DNA of 64,000 nucleotides from positions 65,406,532 through 65,470,531 of the forward strand of contig CM035806.1 of NCBI GenBank assembly GCA_020466095.1, in the 5' to 3' direction. The notes below the pieces were generated by a model. The model did no database searches. It saw nothing but the letters and a program-made list of their open reading frames with translations, and was not told the origin of the DNA. The position numbers and the translations under genes are program-made. The stretch is from Chlorops oryzae (lineage: Eukaryota; Arthropoda; Insecta; Diptera; Chloropidae). Positions 1 to 9,435 of the stretch are shown one piece after another. Position 1 is the stretch's first letter; every line of letters starts with the position of its first letter.

Positions 1-541
1 AACAACGAACTTGTATAGGAAAAAGATTGTTAAAGTGTACAAAAGTTTTAAACAGACGATTTTACGCTGCTCTGCTCGCACTATTCAGTGAGCGCCAGTC
101 GAGTTTTTCTGTAAAAAAATTTTTTTTCACGTGAGAATAAATAAAATAAAAACATATTTGGTACCAAAATGAAGGAAATTCTATAAGGATTACTAAAAAA
201 AATAGAATAAACGAGATACACAAAAATTTTACATGCAAAAACGGTCCCTAAAATCCAAAAAGTTGTAAATATTAGAGATTTCCATCTTAATCGCCCCTAA
301 TATTTAATTTAAAAACCCAAGTTATCTTAAAAATTTGTCGTGTTACCTATTAAACACTTTTGAAAATTTACGGCCTTCAAAACTTACAAAAGCTTCTAAT
401 TTTTCCCAAATATATCGAAAGTTATGAAAATTTGGTAACTTTGACACCCTGTAACACACCTTCGTATAGCCCACTATTTAGATATTACTTGGTCCAAATT
501 TTGTTTCTCTAAGTCAATTTTTACCAAAGATACAGAATTAA
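1..541. other. AT-rich stretch, no gene seen
   Basis: AT-rich DNA with many stops in every frame and no recognisable repeat end or RNA gene. It leads into the first tRNA-like cassette. Confidence 0.6.
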
Positions 542-607
542 GTGACGCTAGCAAAGCGGAATCCGACACTGTGCGTGGGTTGGGGTTCAATCCCTGGCTC
601 GGGTGAG
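542..607 (+). pseudogene. tRNA-like cassette A (degenerate)
   Basis: An A-box-like word (CTAGCAAAGCGG) is followed about 30 nt later by a good B-box (GGGTTCAATCCC) and a run of T that could stop RNA polymerase III. The acceptor stem does not pair well, so this is a tRNA pseudogene or tRNA-derived repeat and not a working tRNA. About 260 bp downstream lies a second cassette. The same two-cassette order recurs at 45.4-45.8 kb. Confidence 0.45.
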
Positions 608-866
608 AATAATTTTTTTTTTTAATTACCAAGTTTTTTTTATGCTTATATTTTAATTTATTTTATTTAATAGTTAATTTTGATATAGAAAAATCTTTCA
701 CTAAATTTTTAAGTGTTTTTTCTTCATATTTTATCTTTTTTTTTTAATAGGTATGTATTTATTTTTCAATTAATAAATTTTTGTAGGAAATATTCCATTC
801 GTGCGTTCCACAAAAACTTCAGCAACCAAAAACTCAATTTAGCGTTTTGATCAATACATTAAATTT

Positions 867-943
867 GCTTGTTTAGCGTAATGGTTACGACACGGACTTA
901 CCAACCCCCAGAGGTCACCGGTTCGAGGCTCGGCCGAGGCGAG
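867..943 (+). pseudogene. tRNA-like cassette B (degenerate)
   Basis: A-box TTTAGCGTAATGG and B-box CGGTTCGAGGCT sit at tRNA spacing. The 5' TTGCTTG and 3' GAGGCGA ends pair over most of an acceptor stem. It is closely similar to the cassette at 45750-45824, which shares the A-box, the B-box and the GAGGCGAGAAA 3' end while the anticodon arm differs. A tRNA-derived repeat is more likely than a functional tRNA. Confidence 0.45.
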
Positions 944-1395
944 AAAATTAAAATAGAAGTGAAAAGGAAAAGATTTAAAAAAACAAAAAAGAAAAAAAAA
1001 TACAAAACAAAGAGGAAAAAATATTTTTTTTTGTTGCATAAATTGTGCAAAAATACAAATTGACGAAAAATTAACCCAACTTTATATACTCCAGGTCTAG
1101 TTCATATGAGCCAAAAACTGACTAGTTATTTTCCAATGACAGCTCAACGTTAAAAAAGACAGTTCAAAGCATTGGTTGGCAAATTAAGAGGGAGTAGTCC
1201 TGGTATTTTTGTGACTAGTCGGGGAGTAGTTGGAGAGTAGTTGGAATTACTGCAGGGGAACCTTTGAAAAACTTTGTATGCGAAATTCTGAAACAGTATT
1301 GGCGGCAACCGACAGACAAAGGCAAGTTTGCTTGTGAATTTTTTTTTTCCTTTCAATTTTCGGAATTTTTCGAATTTTATTCTTGCACATTTTTT

Positions 1396-1469
1396 TCGCC
1401 TGCGATAGAAATTGAACTAGAGCCCTTCAGATTGCGAAGCGGATAACTCTTCCATTACGCCACGGAGCC
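1396..1469 (-). pseudogene. tRNA-Arg-like pseudogene
   Basis: On the minus strand the sequence starts GGCTCCGTGGCGTAATGG, close to the start of insect tRNA-Arg as I recall it. It has an anticodon loop CTTCGCA (anticodon TCG, Arg) and a B-box TAGTTCAATTTC. The 3' end CGCAGGCGA is shared with the cassettes at 2118 and 2582 but does not pair with this 5' end, so the element looks mosaic. Confidence 0.45.
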
Positions 1470-1862
1470 ATCTGACTCACGCGCAGCAAATACCCAGCCG
1501 GAACTGTGTACAGGAAGTGCCCGATCACTGCCATAGCACCAATTATGCTGTTCACAACACTATGCTGATATACAAAACTTATGCACTTTTGTTAAAAAAT
1601 ATCCTAGGCTGGTGCGGTGGTGTGATAACTGGGTTCGAAGTGGATAGCGGCTGTATATGGGCATACTTCGTGTGTTTTCGTTGCTAAAGCGCGTTGCTGT
1701 ATACAACGTGTACTTCGTGCCGTTCGGCTTCGGTTGCTTTCTTCGCTTCTGCATACTTGCTATGCACCAAGTGTATCGTGTAGTAGACAGTCAATTATTT
1801 CATTTTTGCCTATTAACTACTCTGTACACTGAGTGCCTAGTACTACAAGGCCCAACTGGGTA
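1470..1862. other. no feature recognised
   Basis: Short overlapping open frames on both strands without recognisable domains. It borders the TIR element that starts at 1863. Confidence 0.4.
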
Positions 1863-2117
1863 CACAGTAAAAATTATAGGTTTAAAATTAAAACCAATCG
1901 GTATAAAATTAAATCTTTTTAGTATTAAATTTGAATTTCAATACCAAAAAGTCTTATTTTAATATCTTTTGGTTTTAAAAGATCTCAAAAACGAACAAAA
2001 TTCTCAAATTGTCAAATTGTTCTCGCGATTACATAGCTTTCGTACAAACATACGAGGCGTCTATAGTTCGATTTTATCGAACGTTGATATAATAAATCTA
2101 GTACCCGCGAATAATAT

Positions 2118-2190
2118 CGCTTGTTAGCGTAGTGGAAGCGTTTTTGCTTAGCATTCTGAAAGGTCCGAGTTCGAACCCTGTCGCAGGCGA
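2118..2190 (+). pseudogene. tRNA-like cassette C (best acceptor stem)
   Basis: The 5' heptamer CGCTTGT pairs with 3' GCAGGCG over 7 bp allowing G-U pairs. The A-box TTAGCGTAGTGG and B-box GAGTTCGAACCC are strong. The T-stem is imperfect and the variable region looks displaced, so function is doubtful. It shares the words ..CATTCTGAAAGG.. and the CAGGCGA end with the cassettes at 1396 and 2582, marking one family with diverged anticodon arms. Confidence 0.5.
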
Positions 2191-2486
2191 AAGAAATTGT
2201 GGAAAAATATTGGGGCTTGGAAAAAGGTAAAGTAAATTTTGAACTTGGAAAAAGGATAAATTGATGTACTCGGGAAGGAGAAGACATACATAGTTGCCAG
2301 CGATAAAGTTGAAGTATCTCGACTACCTTCAAAAATGTGTGTCTGTCCGTCATGCTGTTTCAAGAATTCCTATGAAGAGGTTCTTCTGCTGGAATCTCTT
2401 TTTTTTTTTCATAAAAAGATTGGTTGTAAGCTTTTTATTCCTCTTAAATTTTTATTCTTATTTATAATCATTACCTACTTATTCCC

Positions 2487-2565
<79 letters not shown>
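2487..2565. repeat. poly-A followed by (TA)n microsatellite
   Basis: About 27 A residues run straight into about 26 TA repeats. It lies inside the TA-flanked element and just upstream of a minus-strand tRNA-like cassette. Confidence 0.95.
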
Positions 2566-2568
<3 letters not shown>

Positions 2569-2581
2569 ATAAAAACGACGC

Positions 2582-2653
2582 TCGCCTGACCGGGGATTGA
2601 ACTCGCCGACATCAGATTGTGAGGCAATATCTCTCATTTCTTTTCGCTCTACA
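2582..2653 (-). pseudogene. tRNA-like cassette (minus)
   Basis: On the minus strand there is a B-box GAGTTCAATCCCC and the family 3' end CAGGCGAG, with the shared word CAATCTGAT in the anticodon arm. The anticodon loop would read CTCACAA (CAC). The A-box half is poor. It belongs to the same tRNA-derived family as 1396 and 2118. Confidence 0.4.
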
Positions 2654-2865
2654 CATAAATTTTTTTTATTATTCATACGAAAAATTCTCAATTTTTTCTC
2701 TCTCTTTATTTAAACCAAAAAGGTTTTAATTTAATTCCTTTTTGGCATTGTTATATAAAAAAACCAAAATGGTATTAAAATTAAACTTTAGTTTTTACTG
2801 TGTATACATATTAGATTAATATTTGAGCAGAATTGAACCTTAGTCGCCACGATGACCATGCCACT

Positions 2866-3008
2866 AGCTGAGAAGAGAGGGAGAGAGAGAGCCTGTCTAT
2901 TATTCTATCTTTTTGTGACCAGTAAAATGGTTAGTCACCAAATACTGGCACAATGGCACTGCACTTATTTCGGGGGCGACCTACTGACTACAGGGATGGG
3001 CCAACGTC
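2866..3008. repeat. dispersed repeat, inverted partner at 45.24 kb
   Basis: The segment around GGGGGCGACCTACTGACTAC matches the reverse complement of 45241-45350, including the TAGTCAGTAGGTCGCCCCCGA word and a GTGCCAGT word. No coding sense was found. Both copies lie near tRNA-like cassettes. Confidence 0.6.
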
Positions 3009-3047
3009 GGCCGACGTGTGTGTGTCCCGACTCCGTTCCCCCGTTCT

Positions 3048-3321
3048 ATTCCGAGTGATTTCGAAGAGCTGACAAGACAAGAGATTGTGGCACGAGCATA
3101 CCTAAACGACAACGATGACGACAATGACGACGACTCCTTAATGTAGCTTGGCTGTGATCGCGTCTAACAAGCTTCGTTTCTATCTAGAATCACTAAAAGA
3201 CGTGCTAAAGTCCGGACCAAGGCGCTCAATGGCAAAATACATAAACAATTGCTACAAAAATGTCAACCCAACGCCGCCGAAGATACACGAAGATACACGA
3301 ATGTTGCATCGAAAGCTGTGA
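3048..3321 (+). pseudogene. degraded coding remnant in two frames
   Basis: One frame reads ..FEELTRQEIVARAYLNDN followed by an Asp-rich tail and a stop at 3144. An overlapping frame then reads SNKLRFYLESLKDVLKSG.. to a stop at 3319. The bias is coding-like and the two pieces would join through a single frameshift. An acidic tail after an LT.xEI motif recalls the C-termini of pogo/Tigger-type transposases, but that is a guess from general resemblance and I cannot name the gene. Confidence 0.3.
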
Positions 3322-3849
3322 AGAGTTGGACTCCGACCGCAAAAGTGACTGCAGCCGAAATCACGCCGTCTCGAGACTATTTTGAGTGGTGTCATAAAAT
3401 TGAAATGCCCACTTAAACGCTAATTTTATTGATTACAAAATACTCGGCAGACTTTCGTTTTCCATTTCAATTGGATTAGAATAGACCCGAGTCTCGATCA
3501 CGCTATAAATAAACTTACAACCTTTTGAGATGGGAGAGACGATGGGACAGCGTTTGTGGAAGTTCCTTCTTTGAATTTACATGCACAGGCTTATCAAAAA
3601 CGTTCAGACAACCATCGACAAGTGAAGAGACTCTCATGTTCTCTTCATTGGAAGTTTCTAGAAAGCCATTACAGAGTTTAGCAGCTCGTACTTTGGACCA
3701 AAAAACATATACATATGCATATACATACATACATTAAGATTCCTAAGCGAAATCTTAAAGAAATTTTTGAATGAATTTGTAACCAAGAACTACAATATAT
3801 GTATGTAAGTACATATCCAAGAGAACTAATCCGCTCAAACCATGGGCAT
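3322..3849. other. no feature recognised
   Basis: Mixed sequence with short open frames on both strands and a small run of CATA/CATACA words near 3710-3735. No gene or repeat end was identified. Confidence 0.4.
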
Positions 3850-4597
3850 GACTGGAAAGTCAATGAAGCGCTAAATTCGAAGAGGGAAACACTTTTTTCT
3901 TGTTTACAAAGTGAACTCATTCGGGGCTGAGGCACATTTTCGTTTTGTATTTATTATAATTTTTTTCTTTTTTTCCTTTTTTTATGTAAGTCCCGGAAAA
4001 ACACTCTTCGACATAATTGGTACTCCGCGAAAATAGCGGAGTGTGCAAGCAACGACTGAACAGGGGGTCGATCGAAATGGGAGTTTGAGAGACTCTCGGC
4101 TGTTTTTGGAGGGCAAATGAGAAACCGAAAAGCATCGATGGAGAGCGACGAATCAATTTTAGAGCCGTAAACAAATGCTCCATTCTTGTGGGCAAAAAAA
4201 AAAAAAAATCATAAAAAATTCACGTAAACACAATGGAAGAGGAATAAAACGACTCCAAAGATTTTTCTTCGAAAACAGTTCCTTATTTTTCAAGACCACA
4301 CAAAATCAATATTGATCGGTAACATTTCGTCCCCTCAAAAAACGACTGTCGTACATATGTCCCATAAGAAATACATGCGAGTTGCGACAGTCGTTTTCTG
4401 AGGGGACGATCTGTTGTCGAATTTATTTTTGGCGAATATTGCCAATTCGTTTGAAGAGGGCGCCCAAAATATTGCGCTCATAGGGGGAAATGGCATCGAA
4501 ATTGAGATTTCAACGACAACAATTGAAAAGAGAATCCTACAGCAAATATTAAACTAAAATATTCTTCATGGATTTTGTTTGTTTCCCTATTTTTATG
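3850..4597. repeat. long dispersed repeat, copy 1
   Basis: This segment recurs in direct orientation at 12651-13243, with its last ~50 bp displaced to 13794-13843. Shared landmarks are GACTGGAAAGTCAATGAAG, the CTCCGCGAAAATAGCGGAG inverted repeat near 4022, and the TTGCCAATTCG word. Parallel open frames appear in both copies on the minus strand but have no recognisable domain. It is probably part of an unclassified transposon. Confidence 0.8.
4328..4412. mobile_element. 85-bp MITE in repeat copy 1 (empty site in copy 2)
   Basis: The ends CGTCCCCTCAAAAAACGACT and its inverse AGTCGTTTTCTGAGGGGACG form a near-perfect inverted repeat around a ~35-bp loop. Copy 2 (near 13120-13140) reads GGTAACATTTGTTGTCG without the insert, so the empty site is visible. 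ATTT and ATCT border the insert and may be a decayed 4-bp duplication. Confidence 0.8.
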
Positions 4598-5384
4598 CCG
4601 GACATACTCTGTGAAGAGGGTCCCAGTCGGCAAGTGTAAGGTTTTTCAGTAACTTTTTCTGCAATAGCCTCTATCGACTATTGCTGAATTCATCGTTGAA
4701 AATTAACATTGCGATGTCCTAGGAAATGTAAGGTATGGTTTTGATTTATTTTTTGGTCCGCTATCGCTGAAATCTTAATTTGAAAATAGTCGAAATAGTC
4801 ATGGATAGCGGCGCGAGAGAAATGACACGAAATGAATTCTTGGAAGCGCTCGCGTATTTTCGGTCCGCTATCGCGGAAAGCTTTGTTTGAAAATGGCCGA
4901 AATAGTCATGAATAGCACGCGTGTTTTCGGTCCGCTATCGCGTTAAATTATATGTAGCTTACATAGCTTACATATGGTAAGGCATAGTGAATGACCTCTT
5001 CGTTTGAAAATGCACAAAAAATTCATATATGAATTCTACAATGAAAAAAAGATTGTTGAATTCATTGTAGGAAATATTCCTGTTTGGAGGATTTATAAAT
5101 TGGAAAAAAATTTTGTTTTACATTCAAAATCAGTTCGTTTTATTAAATAAAAAACAAAAAATGTTAATAGATTTAAATAAATAAAGAAAATCAAAAAGGT
5201 TATTCAACCCAATGATTTAAAAGTAATGAGATATTTTAATGAGATCATAATTTAATTGAACACAATTTTATGTGTTAACTCCTTGACTGTCGCACTTCAA
5301 ATGACAAACTTTATTATTCCACTTTTTGTTCTCTGCATTTCCACGAAAATGTACAGTTTCTTATGCGTTTCATAAGAAAAAACT
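4590..5384. repeat. cluster of GGTCCGCTATCGC words and a decayed Helentron-like end
   Basis: A degraded 5' end of Helentron family 1 (TTTTTATGCCGGACATACTC) sits at about 4590. The word GGTCCGCTATCGC recurs near 4757, 4861 and 4928, each followed by similar GAAATAGTCATG.. text; its inverse lies at 5407 in the next MITE. From 5000 to 5380 the DNA is AT-rich and unassigned. Confidence 0.55.
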
Positions 5385-5548
5385 CAGGAATAGTAAGGCA
5401 AAAATTCGGCGATAGCGGACCGAGGAGTTCTTCACAACTTCATCAATTTTCTTCTGAACCATAACACACAAAAAATGAAAACAACAATGGATGAGATTTG
5501 CAAAACTTCTCGGTCCGCTATCGCCGAATATTTGCCTTACTATTCCTG
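5385..5548. mobile_element. 164-bp MITE with ~40-bp TIRs
   Basis: The left end CAGGAATAGTAAGGCAAA.. and the inverted right end match over about 40 bp with one or two differences. The inner part contains GGCGATAGCGGACCGAG. The CAGG start would suit hAT, but I do not see a matching 8-bp duplication at the flanks, so the superfamily is open. The inner motif links it to the GGTCCGCTATCGC cluster on its left. Confidence 0.75.
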
Positions 5549-5636
5549 ATATTTTTCGACATTACATATCTTACTTATTTCATCGAAGAAATCTTACAAG
5601 AATAAATTCATGCAAGACGCAATTGCCGACTGGGAA

Positions 5637-5935
5637 GATAGACCATACAAAATATGTACATAGGTATAGAAATGATCAGCGTCACCAGGAGATTGTATTT
5701 AGCCATGTCCGTCTGTCTGTATACAGTTTTGAGTTGAGCTACCTTGACGAAATTTGGTCTGTGTGCTCTCGGGGACACGAGTAAGCACAAGTTAGAGAAT
5801 GGACCCGATCGGACCATTATTAAGGGTACCTCCAGTACTAGGGTCTGTCACAAAAATCCCAAAACTGCCACAAAATCGGAAGTTTTTGAAATATTTCAAT
5901 GATACTTAGAATTTAAGCGTATATTTGGGTCTATG
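5637..5935 (+). mobile_element. Helentron-like family 1, truncated copy
   Basis: It begins inside the element at AGACCATACAAAATATG and carries the core GAAATGATCAGCGTCACC, a short GTCY run, and the GGTACCTCCAGTACTAGGG block. Both ends are missing. On the right it breaks into the block of AAATAAGTCCCAC repeats. Confidence 0.75.
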
Positions 5936-5936
5936 A

Positions 5937-6215
5937 AATAACTCCCACGAAATAAGTCCCACTTTTAAAAACGAAATAAGTCCCACCAAAAATTGCTATT
6001 TTGAAAGTGGGAGTTATTTCGTTTTTAAAAGTAGGACTTATTTCGTCAATTGGTGGGACTTATTTCGTTACGCGTTTTTATTTTAAGTGGGACTTAATTC
6101 GTTTTGAGTGGGAATAAATTCGTTTTGTAAAGTGGGAGTTATTTCATACCCCTTAATTTATATTTTGGTGGGATTTATTTCGTTTTAAGTGGGACTTATT
6201 TCATTTTCATAATTT
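5937..6215. repeat. block of inverted/tandem CGAAATAAGTCCCAC words
   Basis: About three forward copies of ACGAAATAAGTCCCAC are followed by about eight reverse-orientation variants (GTGGGACTTATTTCGT) at uneven 20-45 bp spacing. The switch of orientation near 6000 makes a local palindrome. Nothing similar occurs elsewhere in the window. It separates two Helentron copies. Confidence 0.85.
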
Positions 6216-6259
6216 TGCATTTTAAGTGAATGCTTAATAATTTTTGCCGTTATCATTTT

Positions 6260-7999
6260 TATACCCGACACACTCTGTGTCGAGGGTATATTGCGTTTGT
6301 TGGGTTGTGTGTAACACCCAGAACCAGTCGAGATAGACCATACAAAATGTATATAGAAATGATCAGCGTCACCAGGAGATTCGATTTAGACATGTCCGTC
6401 TGTCTGTCTGTCCGTCTGTCTGTATACAGTTATCTTATCGAAGGAGTTGAGCTATCCTGACAAAATTTGGTATGCGTGCTCACGGGGACATGAGTAAGAA
6501 CAAGTTCGAGAATGGACCCGATTGGACCATTTTTAGGGGTACCTCCAGTACTAGGGTCTGTTACGAAAATCACAAAAACTGCTCTAAACTCGAAGTTTTT
6601 CAAGATATTTTGATGAAACTTGGTATTTGAACATGCTTAAAGGCAAGTAATATGATTTCAAAAAAATTTTAAAAGTGGGCGTGGCATAAGGGCGTTTTTC
6701 GAAAATTGTCTCCTACACCCGAAATACAAATGGGACTTGAACGAATGTTGGCACGTATGCTTCCTTGATAGCCAGTAACGTCCTCCCCAAAAATATTATA
6801 GAACCATTATTAAGGGTACCTCTAGTACTAGGGTCTGTCACAAAAATCCCAAAAATGCCTCAAAAGCGGACTTTATTGAAATATTTCAATGAACCTTAGA
6901 ATTCAAGCGTATATATAAGGGTCCGATTAGAATCTCAAAAAAATTGAAAAATTGGGCGTAGAAAATGGGCGGTTTTTATAAAGAAATTTAACAAAAGTCG
7001 GTATATAGGCCCAATATGTCCTTAAACACCTCTTGATATTAAAAACAAGTAAGGGTGTTATAGTCAGGCAAGCCTGACAATAGAATACCCGACACAGACA
7101 CACATATTCAAATAATTTTTAATATCAGGAGTTGTTTAAGGCCATAGGGGCCCCATATACCGCATTTTTTAAATTTCTTTATGCAAACCGCCCCTTTGCC
7201 ACGCCCACTTTTCCAATTTTTCAGAATTCTAATCGGAGGCTTAAATATACGCGCAAATTCTAAGTTTCATTGAAATATTTGGAAAAAGTCAGATTTTGGG
7301 GTAGTTTTCGGATTTTTGTGACAGACCCTAGTACTGGAGGTACCCTTAATAATGAACCGATCCAGAAAATTTTTGGGCAGGATGTTTATGGTTACAAAAG
7401 AAAGTATAATTGCCAATTTTCGTTCAAGTCCCATAGGCGTTTCGGGAGTAGGAGACAATTTTCGAAAAACGCCCTTCTGCCACGCCCATTTTTCTGATTT
7501 TTGTAAATCACATTAACTGGCCTAAAATATGTTCAAATGCCAAATTTCATCAAAATATCTTGAAAAACTCCGATTTTAGAGCAGTTTTTGTGATTTTCGT
7601 AACAGTCCCTAGTACTGGAGGTACCCCTAAAAATGGTCCGATCGGGTCCATTCTCGAACTTAGTCTTACTCATGTCCCCGTGAGCACGCATACAAAATTT
7701 TGTCAAGATAGCTCAACTCCTTCGATAAGATAACTGTATACAGACAGACGGACAGACGGACAGACAGACAGACGGACAGACGGACAGACGGACATGTCTA
7801 AATCGAATCTCCTGGTGACGCTGATCATTTCTATATACATTTTGTATAGTCTATCTCGACTGGTTCTGGGTGTTACACACAACCCAACAAACGCAATATA
7901 CCCTCGACACAGAGTGTGTCGGGTATAATTATTCGAACATAAGTGTCTGTGTCGGGTATTCTATTGTCAGGCTCGCTGGCTATAACACCCTTACTTGTT
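6260..7999 (+). mobile_element. Helentron-like family 1 (DINE-1/mini-me type), split by a nested copy
   Basis: The 5' end TATACCCGACACACTCTG forms a terminal hairpin with TGTGTCGAGGGTATA. The GATCAGCGTCACCAGG core and a GTCY run follow. The 3' end, after the insertion, has a GTCAGG..CTGGCTATAACACC hairpin-like segment and ends CCCTTACTTG. No coding capacity is seen. This layout (terminal hairpins, GTCY microsatellite, no TIR) fits the Helentron-associated elements known in Diptera. The outer copy runs 6260-7044 and resumes at 7929-7999; a minus-strand copy interrupts it. Confidence 0.8.
7045..7928 (-). mobile_element. Helentron-like family 1, full copy nested in another
   Basis: Read on the minus strand it has both ends: the hairpin TATACCCGACACACTCTG near 7928 and the 3' end GACTATAACACCCTTACTTG at 7045. 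A GTCY array of about 55 bp lies at 7740-7795. Its flanks (..TTGATATTAAAA and TTATTCGAACATAAG..) are continuous in the uninterrupted copies at 17.3 and 34.9 kb, so the insertion point is clear. Confidence 0.85.
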
Positions 8000-9044
8000 T
8001 CAATTTCTCTTTAAGGGGTTATTCTGATGTAAATGCATGTTTCTTAAATTCTTTTTTGGGATTTTTTTTATAATCAATAAAAATCAATCATTTTAATTCT
8101 TTATAAGACGTTTTTATTCGTAACTTAAACTGCATGAAAATAAATTTTTTTTCACATTTTTAATATACATATTTTTTTATGTAGTTGGAATATTGTAAAG
8201 AACTTATGTACGTCCGTATCCGAACTATTAAATTTCATTAAAAAAATTGGCAACTTTGGGGGAAAATACTTGACTTTTTTTGGAAAAAATTGAATAAAAC
8301 TTAAAAAAATGAGAACTATTAGTAAGTGGAAGAATATATCGAGCCCTAACCACCAAATTGACGTAAGCGACAAAAAGCAAATTTCACAGAAGAGCGTTTT
8401 TTTTTTCAGAACTTGTTTGCATTGACTGATTACTACTGAGCTTATTGCCGTTATATTGTACTAGGTGATGAGTTCCAGTCTGTAGAACATATTTTCGTCA
8501 AAAAGTCAATTCCAATTACCTATGTAGTCAGAAATTAATTTTCTTCTTAGTTTTAAAACGTTTGCTCAAAGGGTTCAAAATGTTCTGTCCCGCAGATTCC
8601 GGGATAAAGGAAATGGTACGGAAGTGAAATCTGTAATTGGTTTCCCTAAAATGATATATTTTGCCTTAGAAAGAGTTATGCGAGTTCAGCTGAAAATTGT
8701 GCGGCAAAAAATAATGAAAATTTGCATGTAATTTAGTAGCGTGTATATGAAGAAATGTTGCTTATGCAGTTTTAATTGATATTATTATTTGAATAGAGCA
8801 TTTAATTTTTCACAAAAAATATTAACTAACTAATTGACGTAAGTGGTTGAATAGATATGTGCGATACAAAAGTGCACTAAAAAATGAAGTTTTTGCAATT
8901 TTCGTTGGAGAAAAAAAAAAGATTGCTACGTCTACCTTCATCGGCAAAAACGTGAAAGGTAAGAGTCTCTTCTTTCAGTTTCACCAATTAAAATGCCCAA
9001 ATTTTAGCAATATTTTGAAAAACTTACAATTTAGCTAACGGAGT
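8000..9044. other. unrecognised AT-rich DNA
   Basis: Many short open frames and homopolymer runs, with no recognisable domain, RNA or repeat end. Confidence 0.4.
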
Positions 9045-9435
9045 TATGCAAATTGCAACGCATTTTAACGAAAAAGCTATAGCAATTAGCCTATGGGAGG
9101 TACCTTTAGGGTCTGACCGATTTGAATAATTTTTGGCACACATCCATATTTTTGCATAGCCAACATTCTGGCTGAGTTTTGTTAAAATCGGTTGACTTTT
9201 ACAGGTAGCTACCATACAAAGCTATAACTATGGGCCTGTGGGAGGTACCCCTAGGGGTTGACCAATTTTGACAATGTTTTGTTTTTTTCTTAGTTACATT
9301 CATAAAACCAAGTGTGCCAATTTTTACTTTCATTGGACTACTCCTATTTTTTTTCCAAGAAATGTATGAGGCTTCCCCACTGTGCGACGTTTCAACAATT
9401 TTCCCGAACTTCCCTTTAAATTTTCTTAATATCAT
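9045..9435. repeat. decayed GGGAGGTACC-type repeat
   Basis: Two phrases of the kind GGGAGGTACC..TAGGG.CTGACC lie ~150 bp apart and recall the GGTACCTCCAGTACTAGGG block of Helentron family 1. The stretch TTTCATTGGACTACTCCTAT..CCCACTGTGCGACG is similar to 37290-37370. It is a probable old element of a related family. Confidence 0.4.

Larger units (their letters stand above)
1863..2802. mobile_element. non-autonomous TIR element flanked by TA
   Basis: Left end CACAGTAAAAATTATAG and the inverted right end CACAGTAAAAACTAAAG are both bordered by TA, as in Tc1/mariner-type insertions. The 940-bp interior codes for nothing and carries two tRNA-like cassettes and a poly-A/(TA)n tract. Degenerate AACCAAAAGGTTTTAAT words lie next to both ends. 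It could be a composite; only the outer ends and the TA borders are seen directly. Confidence 0.45.

Noticed and set aside
3678..4195. 85-113-aa minus frames shared with 12539-13104
   Set aside because: Shared because the DNA is a dispersed repeat; frames are broken differently in the two copies and have no domain.
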